Notes: generated from the letters alone by a model not told the origin. A DNA stretch of 64,000 bases from Ruminococcus sp. UBA6407 (GCA_002438605.1 DJPR01000011.1:136183-200182), one strand, 5' to 3'. Numbered from the stretch's first letter, positions 24,409 through 33,551 are shown. Program-made: numbers and translations.

Positions 24409-24786
24409 ATGAAAATGAACAATGAACTGCTTGCAAAAGCAAAAGGAGCAAAAACCCCTGAAGAACTTTTGGCAATTGCTAAAGAAAATGGAACAGAACT
24501 CAATGAAGAAAGTGCAAAGTCATATTTTGATTTGCTGCAACCGAAAAACGGTGAGCTTTCCGATGATGAGCTTGACAACGTTTCAGGCGGCTGTAACAAT
24601 AGTGACGGTCGAGAGATTGTTTCAGCTTTTTGTATATGTGATAAATATGTCTGTAGTAAATGCGGCGGCGGATGTGTAGTGAGCACTTTAAAGAATGCGT
24701 ATTGCAAGGAATGCGGCAGACTAGCCAATTGTACAAACTGCAAAAATTGTTCCTATGAAAAGGGCCTTTGGCTTTGCAATTACTAA
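24409..24786 (+). CDS. Nif11-leader Cys-rich RiPP precursor 3
   Basis: 125 residues. The leader is almost identical to precursor 2 (61 residues to GG). The 64-residue core has 12 Cys, the most of the three: CNNSD, CIC, CSKC-GGGC, CKEC, and CTNCKNC-SYEKGLWLC. It shares with precursor 2 the first core stretch NNSDGREIVS, but the centre is new. The stop follows CNY, so the charged tail of precursors 1 and 2 is missing. The ribosome site is AGGAGGA. A strong hairpin follows, before the radical SAM gene. Confidence 0.88.
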   Translation: MKMNNELLAKAKGAKTPEELLAIAKENGTELNEESAKSYFDLLQPKNGELSDDELDNVSGGCNNSDGREIVSAFCICDKYVCSKCGGGCVVSTLKNAYCKECGRLANCTNCKNCSYEKGLWLCNY

Positions 24787-24803
24787 GTAAACGAAACAAA
24801 TAT

Positions 24804-24842
24804 TAAGACAACACAGCACATTCTTGTGCTGTGTTACCTTTT
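24804..24842. repeat. Family A palindromic repeat, copy 6
   Basis: AAGACAACACAGCACA - TTCT - TGTGCTGTGTTACCTT forms a compact hairpin followed by TTTTCTT. It lies between precursor 3 and the radical SAM gene and could act as a partial terminator, so that precursors are made in excess over the enzyme. Confidence 0.75.
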
Positions 24843-24924
24843 CTTGAAAACAAGCGGCACGCAAATATTCCGAAATGAATTGCTGAACGAGGAATCTGCG
24901 AAAAACCGCAGGGAGGAAAAACAG

Positions 24925-26310
24925 ATGTACTATACTCTGAACGAAAATATAGCACTGCGTTCATGGAATCTCGTTCCTTATGCTTACTACATAAAAGGTG
25001 AACGCAATGCCAAAGGACTTAAAAGAGAAGAATTTGAATTTTTGTCGTCATGTGATGGAAGAACAGATTTGCCGACTCAAGAAGAAAACCAGCTTGCAAG
25101 TAAATTTCTTGCAAACGGGTTCATTCAAAAAGCGGAAAGCGGTAAGGTATTGTCAGATTGGAGCAAGCCGCGTATATGCTTAAACCGTTATTTTCCGGCA
25201 ATGAACTGGATGATTACAGGCAAATGCAATTACAACTGCATTCACTGTTTCAATGCCGCAGATAATGCACCGCTTATGAGCGAATGGAGCATGGACGAGG
25301 CAGACAAACTTCTCGACCAAGCACGTGATTGTGGAATCAATGCCTTTACAATTACCGGCGGTGAACCAATGCTTCATCGAAATTTTTTTGATATTCTGGA
25401 AGGCATTTATTTGCGTGGAATGTATGTAGAGGAGCTGAATACAAACGGGTATTTCATTAATCAGCAAACTCTTGAACATATGAAGTCGATTGGGTGTATT
25501 CCGCTTATGAAAATATCCTTTGACGGTATCGGGTATCATGATTGGATGCGTAATCACAAGGGTGCTGAGGAAACAGCACTGCATGCAATAAAGTTATGCA
25601 TTGAAAACGGATTTCCTGTCAAGGTGCAGACGAATATGAATCGTCGCAATTGTGATTGCATGCTGAAAACAGCAGAAATGTTTGATACTATGGGCGTAGG
25701 CGAGATGCGTATAATACGCACAACTGAGGCTCCACGATGGGTACAAAATGCGGGAGATGCCTGTCTTACGCTTGAAGAATATTTTAATGAATCATTGCTT
25801 CTTTGGCAGAAATATGCGCAAGGCAATCATAATATGGAACTGACCGTTTGGCAGTTCGGAACATTGTACCCGAAATCAAAATTTTATACGCTTACTGCTG
25901 TAAACTCCTGTACGGGCGAATACCGAGACAGTGCACCTGTGTGCAAAGGCAATCGAGGTATGGTCGCCGTTGCGGCAAATGGGAATGTATTCCCATGTCA
26001 TCAGATGTCTGGTTATTATGAAAAGCATGGTGATACTCTCGGTAATGTGAAGCAGATACCGCTTAGCCAGTTACTGTCCGGCGGAAAATACATTGATGAG
26101 GTTTGCACCACGCTCGGAACTCTTCGTGAGAAAAACGAGAAGTGCGGAAAATGTGAATATTTTGAGCACTGTAACGGCGGTTGTCGTGCCATAGCATTAG
26201 CTCTTACCGGAGATAAACTTGGTATTGATCCGTCAAAATGCTTGTTTTGGGAAAATGGCTATGATAAGAAAATTTCAGAACATCTTCCGGGCTATAGTAC
26301 AGTCATATAA
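24925..26310 (+). CDS. Radical SAM/SPASM peptide-modifying enzyme
   Basis: 461 residues. The N-terminal 90 residues look like a winged-helix peptide-binding (RRE-type) region. The radical SAM cluster motif is C101-C105-C108 (KCNYNCIHCFN), with GGEPM at about 143. The SPASM end has about nine Cys: near 328, 338 and 357, then 393, CGKC (about 405-408), EHCNGGC (about 414-418) and SKC near 438. The family builds thioether or carbon-carbon links on peptides, or a decarboxylated tail. I chose ATG 24925 with GGGAGGA upstream; the frame upstream to 24826 would cross the family A repeat. Confidence 0.9.
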   Translation: MYYTLNENIALRSWNLVPYAYYIKGERNAKGLKREEFEFLSSCDGRTDLPTQEENQLASKFLANGFIQKAESGKVLSDWSKPRICLNRYFPAMNWMITGKCNYNCIHCFNAADNAPLMSEWSMDEADKLLDQARDCGINAFTITGGEPMLHRNFFDILEGIYLRGMYVEELNTNGYFINQQTLEHMKSIGCIPLMKISFDGIGYHDWMRNHKGAEETALHAIKLCIENGFPVKVQTNMNRRNCDCMLKTAEMFDTMGVGEMRIIRTTEAPRWVQNAGDACLTLEEYFNESLLLWQKYAQGNHNMELTVWQFGTLYPKSKFYTLTAVNSCTGEYRDSAPVCKGNRGMVAVAANGNVFPCHQMSGYYEKHGDTLGNVKQIPLSQLLSGGKYIDEVCTTLGTLREKNEKCGKCEYFEHCNGGCRAIALALTGDKLGIDPSKCLFWENGYDKKISEHLPGYSTVI

Positions 26311-26501
26311 TTGTATGTATTGCCAACTGTAAGGAAGTGTGTACATTATTTCAACGGGTGGACAAATTGTTAACAAACTATACTTTTACTATTATCAAAA
26401 GAGTATTTTGATAATCATTAGCATATGAAAATCATAATTTCTTACACTGTATTCCTGTTTACTGCTAAAATCTTGCTTTACTTTTTTGTATATTTATTTA
26501 T

Positions 26502-26574
26502 GGCAACATTGCACAGAGCACGTCAAAAGACTTTGCAAGTTTATGACGACAATCTTTATGCGGTGTTGCCTTAC
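26502..26574. repeat. Family A palindromic repeat, copy 7
   Basis: GGCAACATTGCACAGAG at the left, then GTCAAAAGACTTTGCAAG and TATGCGGTGTTGCCTTA at the right. The spacing is longer than usual. Confidence 0.7.
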
Positions 26575-26676
26575 AATTTATTCGCAGTTTGTTCGTACAA
26601 AATTTACTCATTAAAATACCTTGTTTTAAATGTTCCAACATATTGACATTTAGATTGAAATGTGGCATTCTTATTA

Positions 26677-26768
26677 TTAAGGCAATACCGCACAATGTTC
26701 ACATTAACGTTTTGCACGAAATCTGACTTAGCATATTTTGCATAAATTTTTAGTGGCATTGTTTTAAC
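26677..26768. repeat. Family A palindromic repeat, copy 8 (degenerate)
   Basis: The left arm TTAAGGCAATACCGCACAA is nearly consensus. The right arm is lost or drifted, with only GGCATTGTTTTAA at 26755-26767. Confidence 0.55.
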
Positions 26769-26856
26769 GAGCAAGGGATGGAATTGTTGAAAAAATGGTG
26801 GCAAAAGAAGTTTATATGAACATCAATTAAAAAATGAAGAATAAGGAAAATTTATA

Positions 26857-27573
26857 ATGGAAAAAAGAAAAGTCGTTATTGATATGAAAGGCATCAAAAA
26901 GAAGTTTAACATCGGGAAACCAAATGAGCTAGAGATTCTTCACGGAATTGATCTGACAATCTATGATGGCGAATTTGTTGCAATTGTTGGAGAGTCTGGT
27001 TCTGGAAAAAGTACATTGATGAATATTATCGGTGCCCTTGACCGTCCTACAGAAGGTGAGTATTTTTTTAATGGTAAACAGCTTTCAAAAATGTCTGACA
27101 AAAATCTGAGTAAGATCAGAAACAAGACTATCGGCTTCGTGTTTCAGAATTTCAATCTGATTTCCAGAACTTCGGCACTAAAAAATGTTGAGTTACCAAT
27201 GATGTATGGTCATGTGTCAGCGAAGGAAAGATCGAAGAAAGCAAAAATGCTGCTTGATATGGTGGAGATGGCCGATCGTTACGATCATAACCCAAATGAA
27301 CTATCAGGTGGTCAGAAACAGAGAGTGGCGATTGCACGTGCAATGGCAAACGATCCTGCAATAATCCTTGCCGATGAACCAACAGGAGCTTTGGACTCTA
27401 AAACGGGACGCACCATTATGGACCTTTTTCATAGTCTTCACTCTCAAGGTAAAACCATAGTACTCATCACTCATAACCTGGAACTTGCTAAAGAGACGGA
27501 GCGAATTGTTATGATTTCTGATGGTTCAATTGTGGAGGATGTAAGACAAGACGTAACAACACAAGGCACATAA
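26857..27573 (+). CDS. MacB/LolD-like ABC transporter ATP-binding protein
   Basis: 238 residues. Walker A GESGSGKST (about 46-54), Q-loop FVFQNFNLI, signature LSGGQKQR and Walker B IILADEPTGALD define a MacB/LolD-type ATPase. These partner with FtsX-type permeases in antimicrobial-peptide export or resistance and lipoprotein release. Two such permeases follow with their own adaptors, so one ATPase may serve both. It is 270 bp from the next gene, which may have its own promoter. Confidence 0.92.
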   Translation: MEKRKVVIDMKGIKKKFNIGKPNELEILHGIDLTIYDGEFVAIVGESGSGKSTLMNIIGALDRPTEGEYFFNGKQLSKMSDKNLSKIRNKTIGFVFQNFNLISRTSALKNVELPMMYGHVSAKERSKKAKMLLDMVEMADRYDHNPNELSGGQKQRVAIARAMANDPAIILADEPTGALDSKTGRTIMDLFHSLHSQGKTIVLITHNLELAKETERIVMISDGSIVEDVRQDVTTQGT

Positions 27574-27740
27574 ACCGGTGGAAAAATTATGTTCAGAAGC
27601 AAATGTTAATGTATAAACAATGGGTAGATGTTCCTTTATATATTTTAAAAATGCATAAATTGTTTATAATAAACAAAAACATAGCTTATTTAACAACTAA
27701 ATGTTCAATATTTACTGTATCCATATAGTATGATTTAACG

Positions 27741-27758
27741 TTTTGTTGTATTGCTATA
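27741..27758. repeat. Family B motif, copy 3
   Basis: TTTTGTTGTATTGCTATA, next to a degraded family A copy 20 bp downstream. Confidence 0.6.
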
Positions 27759-27776
27759 ATAGTTTTATATAATATT

Positions 27777-27815
27777 AAAAGCAATATCGCCGTTTTTTAT
27801 ACATGTGCGGTGTAA
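27777..27815. repeat. Family A palindromic repeat, copy 9 (degenerate)
   Basis: AAAAGCAATATCGCCG and TGTGCGGTGTAAACC; the outer arms have drifted. It lies just before the adaptor gene's ribosome site. Confidence 0.5.
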
Positions 27816-27842
27816 ACCAAACTATAATTGAAAGGAGAAAAA

Positions 27843-29222
27843 ATGAACAATCATTTTGTATCTTCAATTTTGACATTGATTTTTGTCTCATCTATGCTAG
27901 TTGGCTGTAAAGAAAGTAGTGAAGACCTTGTTTTTTATGTTTCTGCTGATGAATGCGATGAACATATGCTTACAAAGAATGTTAATATCACAGGAGTGGT
28001 TGAATCAGAAGATGCGGGGGTTTATACAGTTTCAACAAAACTTCAGAGTTTCCGTATCAAATCCTTAAAAGTCCGTAGCGGTGATGAGGTTAATGAAGGT
28101 GATGTTATCTGTGAACTTGATAGTGATGAAATTGAAAAAGATATAAAGGCTGTCGAGGAAAGACTTAAAAATGCACAGAGTATAGATGAGCAGAATATCA
28201 ATGAATTGAATGCGGAGATAAGTAGAAATAAAAAAATGCTCGATCTGAAGATCAAGCAGATTGAAGAAGATATAAGCTCTGATCAGAAGAAGTACAATGA
28301 GGCAGAGCAGAACTTCAATCGTACTAAATCAGAACTTGAAAGCACTGAAAGAGCGTATAGCGATGCTGTGAATAATCTTGCAAATGCTGTTGGTGACGAA
28401 ACAGGTTATTACTCTGAACTTTGTGAAAATTTGCTTCAAAAAATCACTGTAAGTCGTAACGAAATGGAAAGCTATTCTTCCGTTATGACTAGTATCAAAA
28501 CAAAACTTGACGACTATAATTATCAGATTGAGATCACAAAGCTTGAATTTGAAAAGAAGATTGCAGATTCACAGCTTGAAATTGACACATATCAGTCTAA
28601 CGATGAACTAAAAGAGCAGTTGCGTGAGCTTAAAGAGTCTCTCGAGGAGTGTATTGTTTACGCTCCTTGTAATGGTATTGTCAAGGATGTTTATGTTACC
28701 AGCGGTCAGGTAAGCAGCGAAAGCAGTATCGTTACAATAGTCCAGAAGGATAAAAAAATCATCCACGCAAGTCTTAATGATAATGATGTTTTACTAGTGG
28801 ATGAGGGGATGAAAACTGAGATAAACTTTGGTCAGGAATCCGTTATTGGTGAGGTTACCAGAATTAACCGTATCAAAGGTGAAGACGGCTTTGATGTGTA
28901 CATTGATGTTAGTGAAACGAATAAATTAAATATCGGTATGTCTGTTACCAACAGCATAAGGATCTTTGAAGAAGAGGCTCTTTCTGTAAATAAAAATGCT
29001 CTTATTGAAGATAATGGCGATTACTATGTTTATGTTGCTGTTCCTCAGGCTAACGATAGTTACATAGCCGAGTATAAGCCTGTTACTATTGGTATTCAGG
29101 ATGATGTAAATGCTGAAATCTGTTCTGGTATCAGCAAAGGTGATATTGTGGTTACTTCAGAAATGGAGTACCTTGAGGATGGAGCATGTGTCGAGATAAA
29201 GACAGCTTCTGATTATAAATAA
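27843..29222 (+). CDS. Lipoprotein membrane-fusion adaptor (MacA/HlyD type)
   Basis: 459 residues. A signal peptide ends in the lipobox SMLVGC (lipidated Cys near 23). A first lipoyl half (KSLKVRSGDEVNEGDVICEL) is followed by a long coiled coil (about 95-260) and the second half (VYAPCNGIVKDVYVTSGQVS). The end is a beta-barrel/C-terminal region. It bridges an FtsX-type permease to the outside. The start at 27843, with AAAGGAG 8 bp upstream, is preferred to the TTG at 27828. The next gene follows after 18 bp. Confidence 0.88.
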   Translation: MNNHFVSSILTLIFVSSMLVGCKESSEDLVFYVSADECDEHMLTKNVNITGVVESEDAGVYTVSTKLQSFRIKSLKVRSGDEVNEGDVICELDSDEIEKDIKAVEERLKNAQSIDEQNINELNAEISRNKKMLDLKIKQIEEDISSDQKKYNEAEQNFNRTKSELESTERAYSDAVNNLANAVGDETGYYSELCENLLQKITVSRNEMESYSSVMTSIKTKLDDYNYQIEITKLEFEKKIADSQLEIDTYQSNDELKEQLRELKESLEECIVYAPCNGIVKDVYVTSGQVSSESSIVTIVQKDKKIIHASLNDNDVLLVDEGMKTEINFGQESVIGEVTRINRIKGEDGFDVYIDVSETNKLNIGMSVTNSIRIFEEEALSVNKNALIEDNGDYYVYVAVPQANDSYIAEYKPVTIGIQDDVNAEICSGISKGDIVVTSEMEYLEDGACVEIKTASDYK

Positions 29223-29240
29223 CAATGATGAGGAGAAAAA

Positions 29241-30539
29241 ATGATATATTTTTTTGAACAGGTCGGAGCAATTATATCTGATATGCTGAAGAACAAGCTG
29301 CGGATATTGCTTACAATGTCTGGAATCATCATTGGTGTATTATCAGTGGTATTGATCCTATCAGTTGAAAATGCAGCATCTTCAACCGTAAATAACTATT
29401 TTATAGGTACACTGGGGAAAAACAGCATTTCCTCAATGATTCCGATTGCTTCCAAGGTGGATTATCGTTTCACTTACAATGAATTAAAAGATATAGCTTC
29501 AAAAATTGACGGAGCTATCGGAGCGTTGGTTAAATCTCCTGATAATATTTCCGGTCGTATCAGCATTAACAGCGAAAAGTACTCAATTGCCAGTGTAAGA
29601 GGGGTAACACCTGCATATGCTAAGGGTACAAACGTGCTTATGGTGAAAGGGCGGTTCATAAACGAATATGATTGTGAGAAATGTTCCTCTGCAGCTGTTA
29701 TATCCGATATAACAGCTGTTAACTGCTACGGCAGCGTTGAGAATGCTATAGGTAAGACCTTTGTGATGCGCAGCGGAACAGTTAACGTAGAGGCTACTGT
29801 TGTAGGCGTATACAAATGCCTGGATACTACAGGTAAGATGGGTAACACCAAAGATTTAAGACAATGGAAATCTGATGTTTATTGTACATATGAGTACGTT
29901 AATAAGTGTCTTGGGGTGGAAACCTCTTCCCTTAAGTATTATAAGGTAACTGTTATACTTGAAAATGACGCTGACGCTGAATTGGCAATGTATGAACTTG
30001 ACACGCTGATGAATCGACTTAGATCAGGTGATGATTACGTTGTTACTACATACATGGGATTTTCCATTGCTGATGAGACAAAAAGCATTATCAAAACAAT
30101 TACACTTGTATTTATCTGTGCGGCTTCGCTTTCACTTATTGTAGGAGGAATCAATCTGATGAATACCCTGCTCGTTACTGTTAAAGAACGTACAAGAGAA
30201 ATCGGTATAAAGAAGGCACTTGGAGCGAGCAACAGGAGAATTATTTTACAGTTTCTTCTTGAATCGGTTATCATCTGCCTTACAGCTTGTCTTATTGGTA
30301 TTATAATAAGTCTGGTTTTCATAGCAGTTTTAAGACAGAATATAAATTTGCTAATATCAATGATACCTGATGAGGCTTTAAGACTGTTTCTTGCAGCAAA
30401 TGGAATAGATATCAGTATTAACCTGACATCAGTGGTGGTATCAGCAGCATTTTCCATCAGTGTTGGTTTAATTTTCGGTATTTATCCTGCTTTAAAGGCT
30501 TCGAAAATGCAGGTAATAGATGCACTTAGATATGAATGA
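29241..30539 (+). CDS. MacB/FtsX-type ABC permease, first copy
   Basis: 432 residues. The N-terminal transmembrane helix with LRILLTMSGIIIGVLSVVLI (about 20-40) is followed by a MacB-PCD-like outside domain (about 45-280). Three helices complete it, with the typical ERTREIGIKKALGASNRRI segment (about 310-328). It needs the upstream ATPase. It is followed 14 bp later by a second adaptor, and a homologous permease closes the operon. Confidence 0.9.
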   Translation: MIYFFEQVGAIISDMLKNKLRILLTMSGIIIGVLSVVLILSVENAASSTVNNYFIGTLGKNSISSMIPIASKVDYRFTYNELKDIASKIDGAIGALVKSPDNISGRISINSEKYSIASVRGVTPAYAKGTNVLMVKGRFINEYDCEKCSSAAVISDITAVNCYGSVENAIGKTFVMRSGTVNVEATVVGVYKCLDTTGKMGNTKDLRQWKSDVYCTYEYVNKCLGVETSSLKYYKVTVILENDADAELAMYELDTLMNRLRSGDDYVVTTYMGFSIADETKSIIKTITLVFICAASLSLIVGGINLMNTLLVTVKERTREIGIKKALGASNRRIILQFLLESVIICLTACLIGIIISLVFIAVLRQNINLLISMIPDEALRLFLAANGIDISINLTSVVVSAAFSISVGLIFGIYPALKASKMQVIDALRYE

Positions 30540-30553
30540 CAAGGAGTTTTTAG

Positions 30554-32032
30554 ATGAAAAGAATCTTTAAGATAATTTCTATTTCTGTTGCGGCAGCAGT
30601 TGTTGTCTTGACCGGTTGGTTTTTTCTGAAAAAACAACCTGTTTATGATAATTATGATGAGATACAGCTTTTTAAAGTAAAAAGAGAGAATCTTGATAAC
30701 AGTATATACATTTCCGCTATTGTTGTATCAGATGAAAGCGAGTATGTGTATTCATACGTTGATGCCCCTGTTGCCGATGTAAAGGTAAACAAGGGTGATA
30801 CTGTCAAAAAAGGTGATGTCATCTGTATATTTGATTGTTCTGAGCTTCAGACAGAATATGATAATTACAAGGCTATTCTTGATCACCTTGAGAACATTGA
30901 TAACATATACTCTGATACATTCAATGAGAATTCTGCTATAGAGCGAAATATTCTTGAAAGTCAGATAGCACAAGTTAAGAAGCTTATTGAAAATTACCAG
31001 AAAAAGTATGATGCGGTTCAGGCTATGGAGGCGGAATATCGCATTATGTATGAAAAAGCAGTTTCCGAACAAGATGAACTTCGCAGCAGCATTGAGAGCA
31101 GAGAGGTTTCTGCCGATAACACTGAAGAAAATAAGAATGTTGACTTAGAAAGTAGCAAAGCCGGGGAAAATTCCAATGAAAGTGAGAGCGACAGGGGCAA
31201 TAATATGGAAACTGCTGGTTCAGATGTCAACAGCAGCTATGACAATATAAATGAACTTTATTCCCTTGCAGCTCAGAAAAAGGAATATGCCTATGAAAAG
31301 CAGCAGGAAATGAAAAAAAATGCTGAAGATATCTATGATGAGCTTAACAGCTACCGAAGAGAGCTTGATTCTCTTACAATTATGTATAACGATTCATCTG
31401 CATTTACAGAAAGGTATTTTACTCCAGAAAATCTTACAGAGATGATTAATTCTTATACTGATAAGCTTGCCGAACTTCAAAATATGATTGACAAAAACGT
31501 TATAACTGCCACTAGAGATGGTATTATTACTGATCTTTATGTTACACCAAATGATTATGTTTCCAATAATATGATATGTTGTATACAGAATCCTGATAAA
31601 GTGCATTTTAATGCTGTTCTCGTGCCTGATGATATCTCTGATATATCTTTGAACAGTCGGATTGTTGTAAGCATGGCTGCAAACCAGTATGGAGAGAGCG
31701 AAGGCGAAATACTTTTTATAAGTGATTGCTTTGACCCACAAAAAAACGGTTATGAGATTAACTTTACTATCGATGATATAGATGAGTATAATCTGTATCC
31801 GGGATTTGAAGCTTCGGCAAAAATAGTCATTGAAAGTGAAACTGATACTCTTATTGTGCCATATGATGCAATATTTGATATTGACGGTCAGGAATATGTA
31901 CGCAAATACAATGAATCGGGTGAATTTGAGGATATTCCTGTAAAAAAGGGGCTTGTCACGAACTACTATGTGGCAGTAGAAGCTTCCGGACTGTCTGAAA
32001 ATGATCTTGTCGCAACAGCAATGCTGAATTGA
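30554..32032 (+). CDS. HlyD-like adaptor, second copy
   Basis: 492 residues. An uncleaved N-terminal anchor (IFKIISISVAAAVVVLTGWF) replaces the lipobox of the first adaptor. Lipoyl halves lie near 75-105 (VADVKVNKGDTVKKGDVICI) and 325-350 (TATRDGIITDLYVTPNDYVS). Between them is a coiled coil broken by an acidic, Ser/Asn-rich low-complexity stretch (about 178-232). The C-terminal part has the beta-barrel pattern. The gene starts 14 bp after the first permease and ends 11 bp before the second, so it likely serves the second permease. Confidence 0.85.
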   Translation: MKRIFKIISISVAAAVVVLTGWFFLKKQPVYDNYDEIQLFKVKRENLDNSIYISAIVVSDESEYVYSYVDAPVADVKVNKGDTVKKGDVICIFDCSELQTEYDNYKAILDHLENIDNIYSDTFNENSAIERNILESQIAQVKKLIENYQKKYDAVQAMEAEYRIMYEKAVSEQDELRSSIESREVSADNTEENKNVDLESSKAGENSNESESDRGNNMETAGSDVNSSYDNINELYSLAAQKKEYAYEKQQEMKKNAEDIYDELNSYRRELDSLTIMYNDSSAFTERYFTPENLTEMINSYTDKLAELQNMIDKNVITATRDGIITDLYVTPNDYVSNNMICCIQNPDKVHFNAVLVPDDISDISLNSRIVVSMAANQYGESEGEILFISDCFDPQKNGYEINFTIDDIDEYNLYPGFEASAKIVIESETDTLIVPYDAIFDIDGQEYVRKYNESGEFEDIPVKKGLVTNYYVAVEASGLSENDLVATAMLN

Positions 32033-32043
32033 TAGGAGATTAT

Positions 32044-33336
32044 ATGCTGGATTTATTAATATACTCAGTAAAATCAATATTTGCAAATAAAGTTCGTTCG
32101 TTCTTGACCATGTTGGGAATTATTGTAGGCATAACTTCAATGCTTATAATTTCAGTAATAGGCAGAGCTTTCAACGATACATTTGCAAGCGTTACAGAAC
32201 GTCTGTATAAAGCTGATAGAATGACAATGACAATAGTACCATCTGATGAAAACAAGACTTATGCTACTTATGAAGATGGTACTGTAATTGTACCGGAAAC
32301 GGTAAACCTTGATATTAGTAAGATCAATGAACTGCTTGAAAGCAAAGAGTACAGCGGAGCATATGTTTCAACGGGAAACTTTATTGATTATACTTCAAAA
32401 GGTATGTATAATAGCAGAATAGATAATACGATTATCTGGTCAGCTTATGCCAACGAATTGTCAAACAACGACGATTTTTTGTTGAAAGGAAGGGACATAT
32501 CGCTTTCTGATAACAAGGAATGTGCTGCGACCGTTGTAATTTCAGATGTTACTGAGCGTAATCTTTTTGGAGATGAAGAAGATTCTATCGGGAAGACTAT
32601 TCTCATTCAGGTAGAAAATTCAGTTATTCCTGCTATAGTTGTGGGTGTATATATGGATTTGAGTTACTCAATCTACAATGCAGGCATTCTGTATCTAAAT
32701 CATAGTTACATTGAAACGAAATACAGTAATCTCCTGAATAATCAGTACTGGCAGCGTCAGGAGTTTACTATAACAATGGAAGATATTGATAATAAAGAAC
32801 TGTTCAAGCAAAAGGCAGTAACTGATATTAACAACATTCTCAATGACAGTCAGTGGCAGCTTAATGCTATTACTTACACCGAATCACTGGAATCAACAAG
32901 GAACCTTGTTTCAATAATACTTGATATAGTGTTTGCAATTGCATGCATATCACTGTTTATAGGCAGTATAGGCATCATGAGCGTCATGATAATCACAGTA
33001 ACCGAGCGAACAAGCGAAATAGGTATTAGAAAAGCCCTTGGAGCGTCTAATACGCTTATTATGTTTCAGTTCTTATTTGAGTCTTTAACCCTTTCGTCAC
33101 TTGGAACAGGTTTAGGTATTTTATTAGGAATGATCATGTCAAAGATAGTAGCTATCAAAGCATCAAGTTATCTTAGTGAGGAATTTCATATGCCAATAGC
33201 AGTTAACTTAGTGTTACCTGTGGAAATGTTGATCAGTGCAGTTTTATGTGCCATATTCATAGGGATATTATTCGGTCTTTATCCTGCATTTCGTGCTTCA
33301 AAGCTGGAGATTGTTGATTCAATTAGATTTGAATAA
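32044..33336 (+). CDS. MacB/FtsX-type ABC permease, second copy
   Basis: 430 residues. It has the same plan as the first permease: an N-terminal helix with FLTMLGIIVGITSMLIISVI, an outside domain of about 230 residues, then three helices with TERTSEIGIRKALGASNTLI. The copies are related but clearly diverged, so the duplication is old. ATG 32044 has ATAGGAG upstream and is chosen over an earlier TTG at 32029. It is the last gene of the ABC operon and is followed by a strong hairpin. Confidence 0.9.
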   Translation: MLDLLIYSVKSIFANKVRSFLTMLGIIVGITSMLIISVIGRAFNDTFASVTERLYKADRMTMTIVPSDENKTYATYEDGTVIVPETVNLDISKINELLESKEYSGAYVSTGNFIDYTSKGMYNSRIDNTIIWSAYANELSNNDDFLLKGRDISLSDNKECAATVVISDVTERNLFGDEEDSIGKTILIQVENSVIPAIVVGVYMDLSYSIYNAGILYLNHSYIETKYSNLLNNQYWQRQEFTITMEDIDNKELFKQKAVTDINNILNDSQWQLNAITYTESLESTRNLVSIILDIVFAIACISLFIGSIGIMSVMIITVTERTSEIGIRKALGASNTLIMFQFLFESLTLSSLGTGLGILLGMIMSKIVAIKASSYLSEEFHMPIAVNLVLPVEMLISAVLCAIFIGILFGLYPAFRASKLEIVDSIRFE

Positions 33337-33368
33337 GAATTGTCAGTTCTTGCTCATTTTCTATAGCA

Positions 33369-33386
33369 TTTTGTTGTATTGCTATA
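33369..33386. repeat. Family B motif, copy 4
   Basis: TTTTGTTGTATTGCTATA, identical to the copy at 27741, followed by GAGGCAATATTAC, a trace of a family A left arm. Confidence 0.6.
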
Positions 33387-33426
33387 GAGGCAATATTACT
33401 GATTCTATTAAGCTAAGAAAAGCAAA

Positions 33427-33470
33427 AAATAGTCGTAAGAACATTGAATATTCTTACGACTATTTTACTT
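33427..33470. terminator. Perfect 15-bp hairpin, probably a two-way terminator
   Basis: AAATAGTCGTAAGAA (33427-33441) and TTCTTACGACTATTT (33451-33465) pair perfectly around a 9-base loop. There is TACTTTGCTT after it on the plus strand and GCTTTTTTG-like sequence on the minus strand. It stands between the convergent ABC operon and the LRR gene. Confidence 0.75.
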
Positions 33471-33551
33471 TGCTTAATGATATTAATCATTTAAATGAAA
33501 ACTGTTAATTATGTCTTAATAATGACACAGCCAATTATTTGATTTTTTGTA

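Larger units (their letters stand above)
26311..26856. other. Intergenic region rich in family A repeats
   Basis: 546 bp with no gene I can support. It has one clear and one degraded family A copy. A 73-residue frame at 26425-26646 runs across a repeat and has no ribosome site. The promoter of the following ABC operon must be in the last 150 bp. Confidence 0.6.

Noticed and set aside
18879-24786. Lanthipeptide or thiazole-type cluster
   Set aside because: No LanM/LanB/LanC, YcaO or cyclodehydratase gene is present; the only modifying enzyme seen is a radical SAM/SPASM protein.
26425-26646. A 73-residue plus-strand frame after the radical SAM gene
   Set aside because: It has no ribosome site, crosses a family A repeat, and its composition follows AT-rich intergenic DNA.
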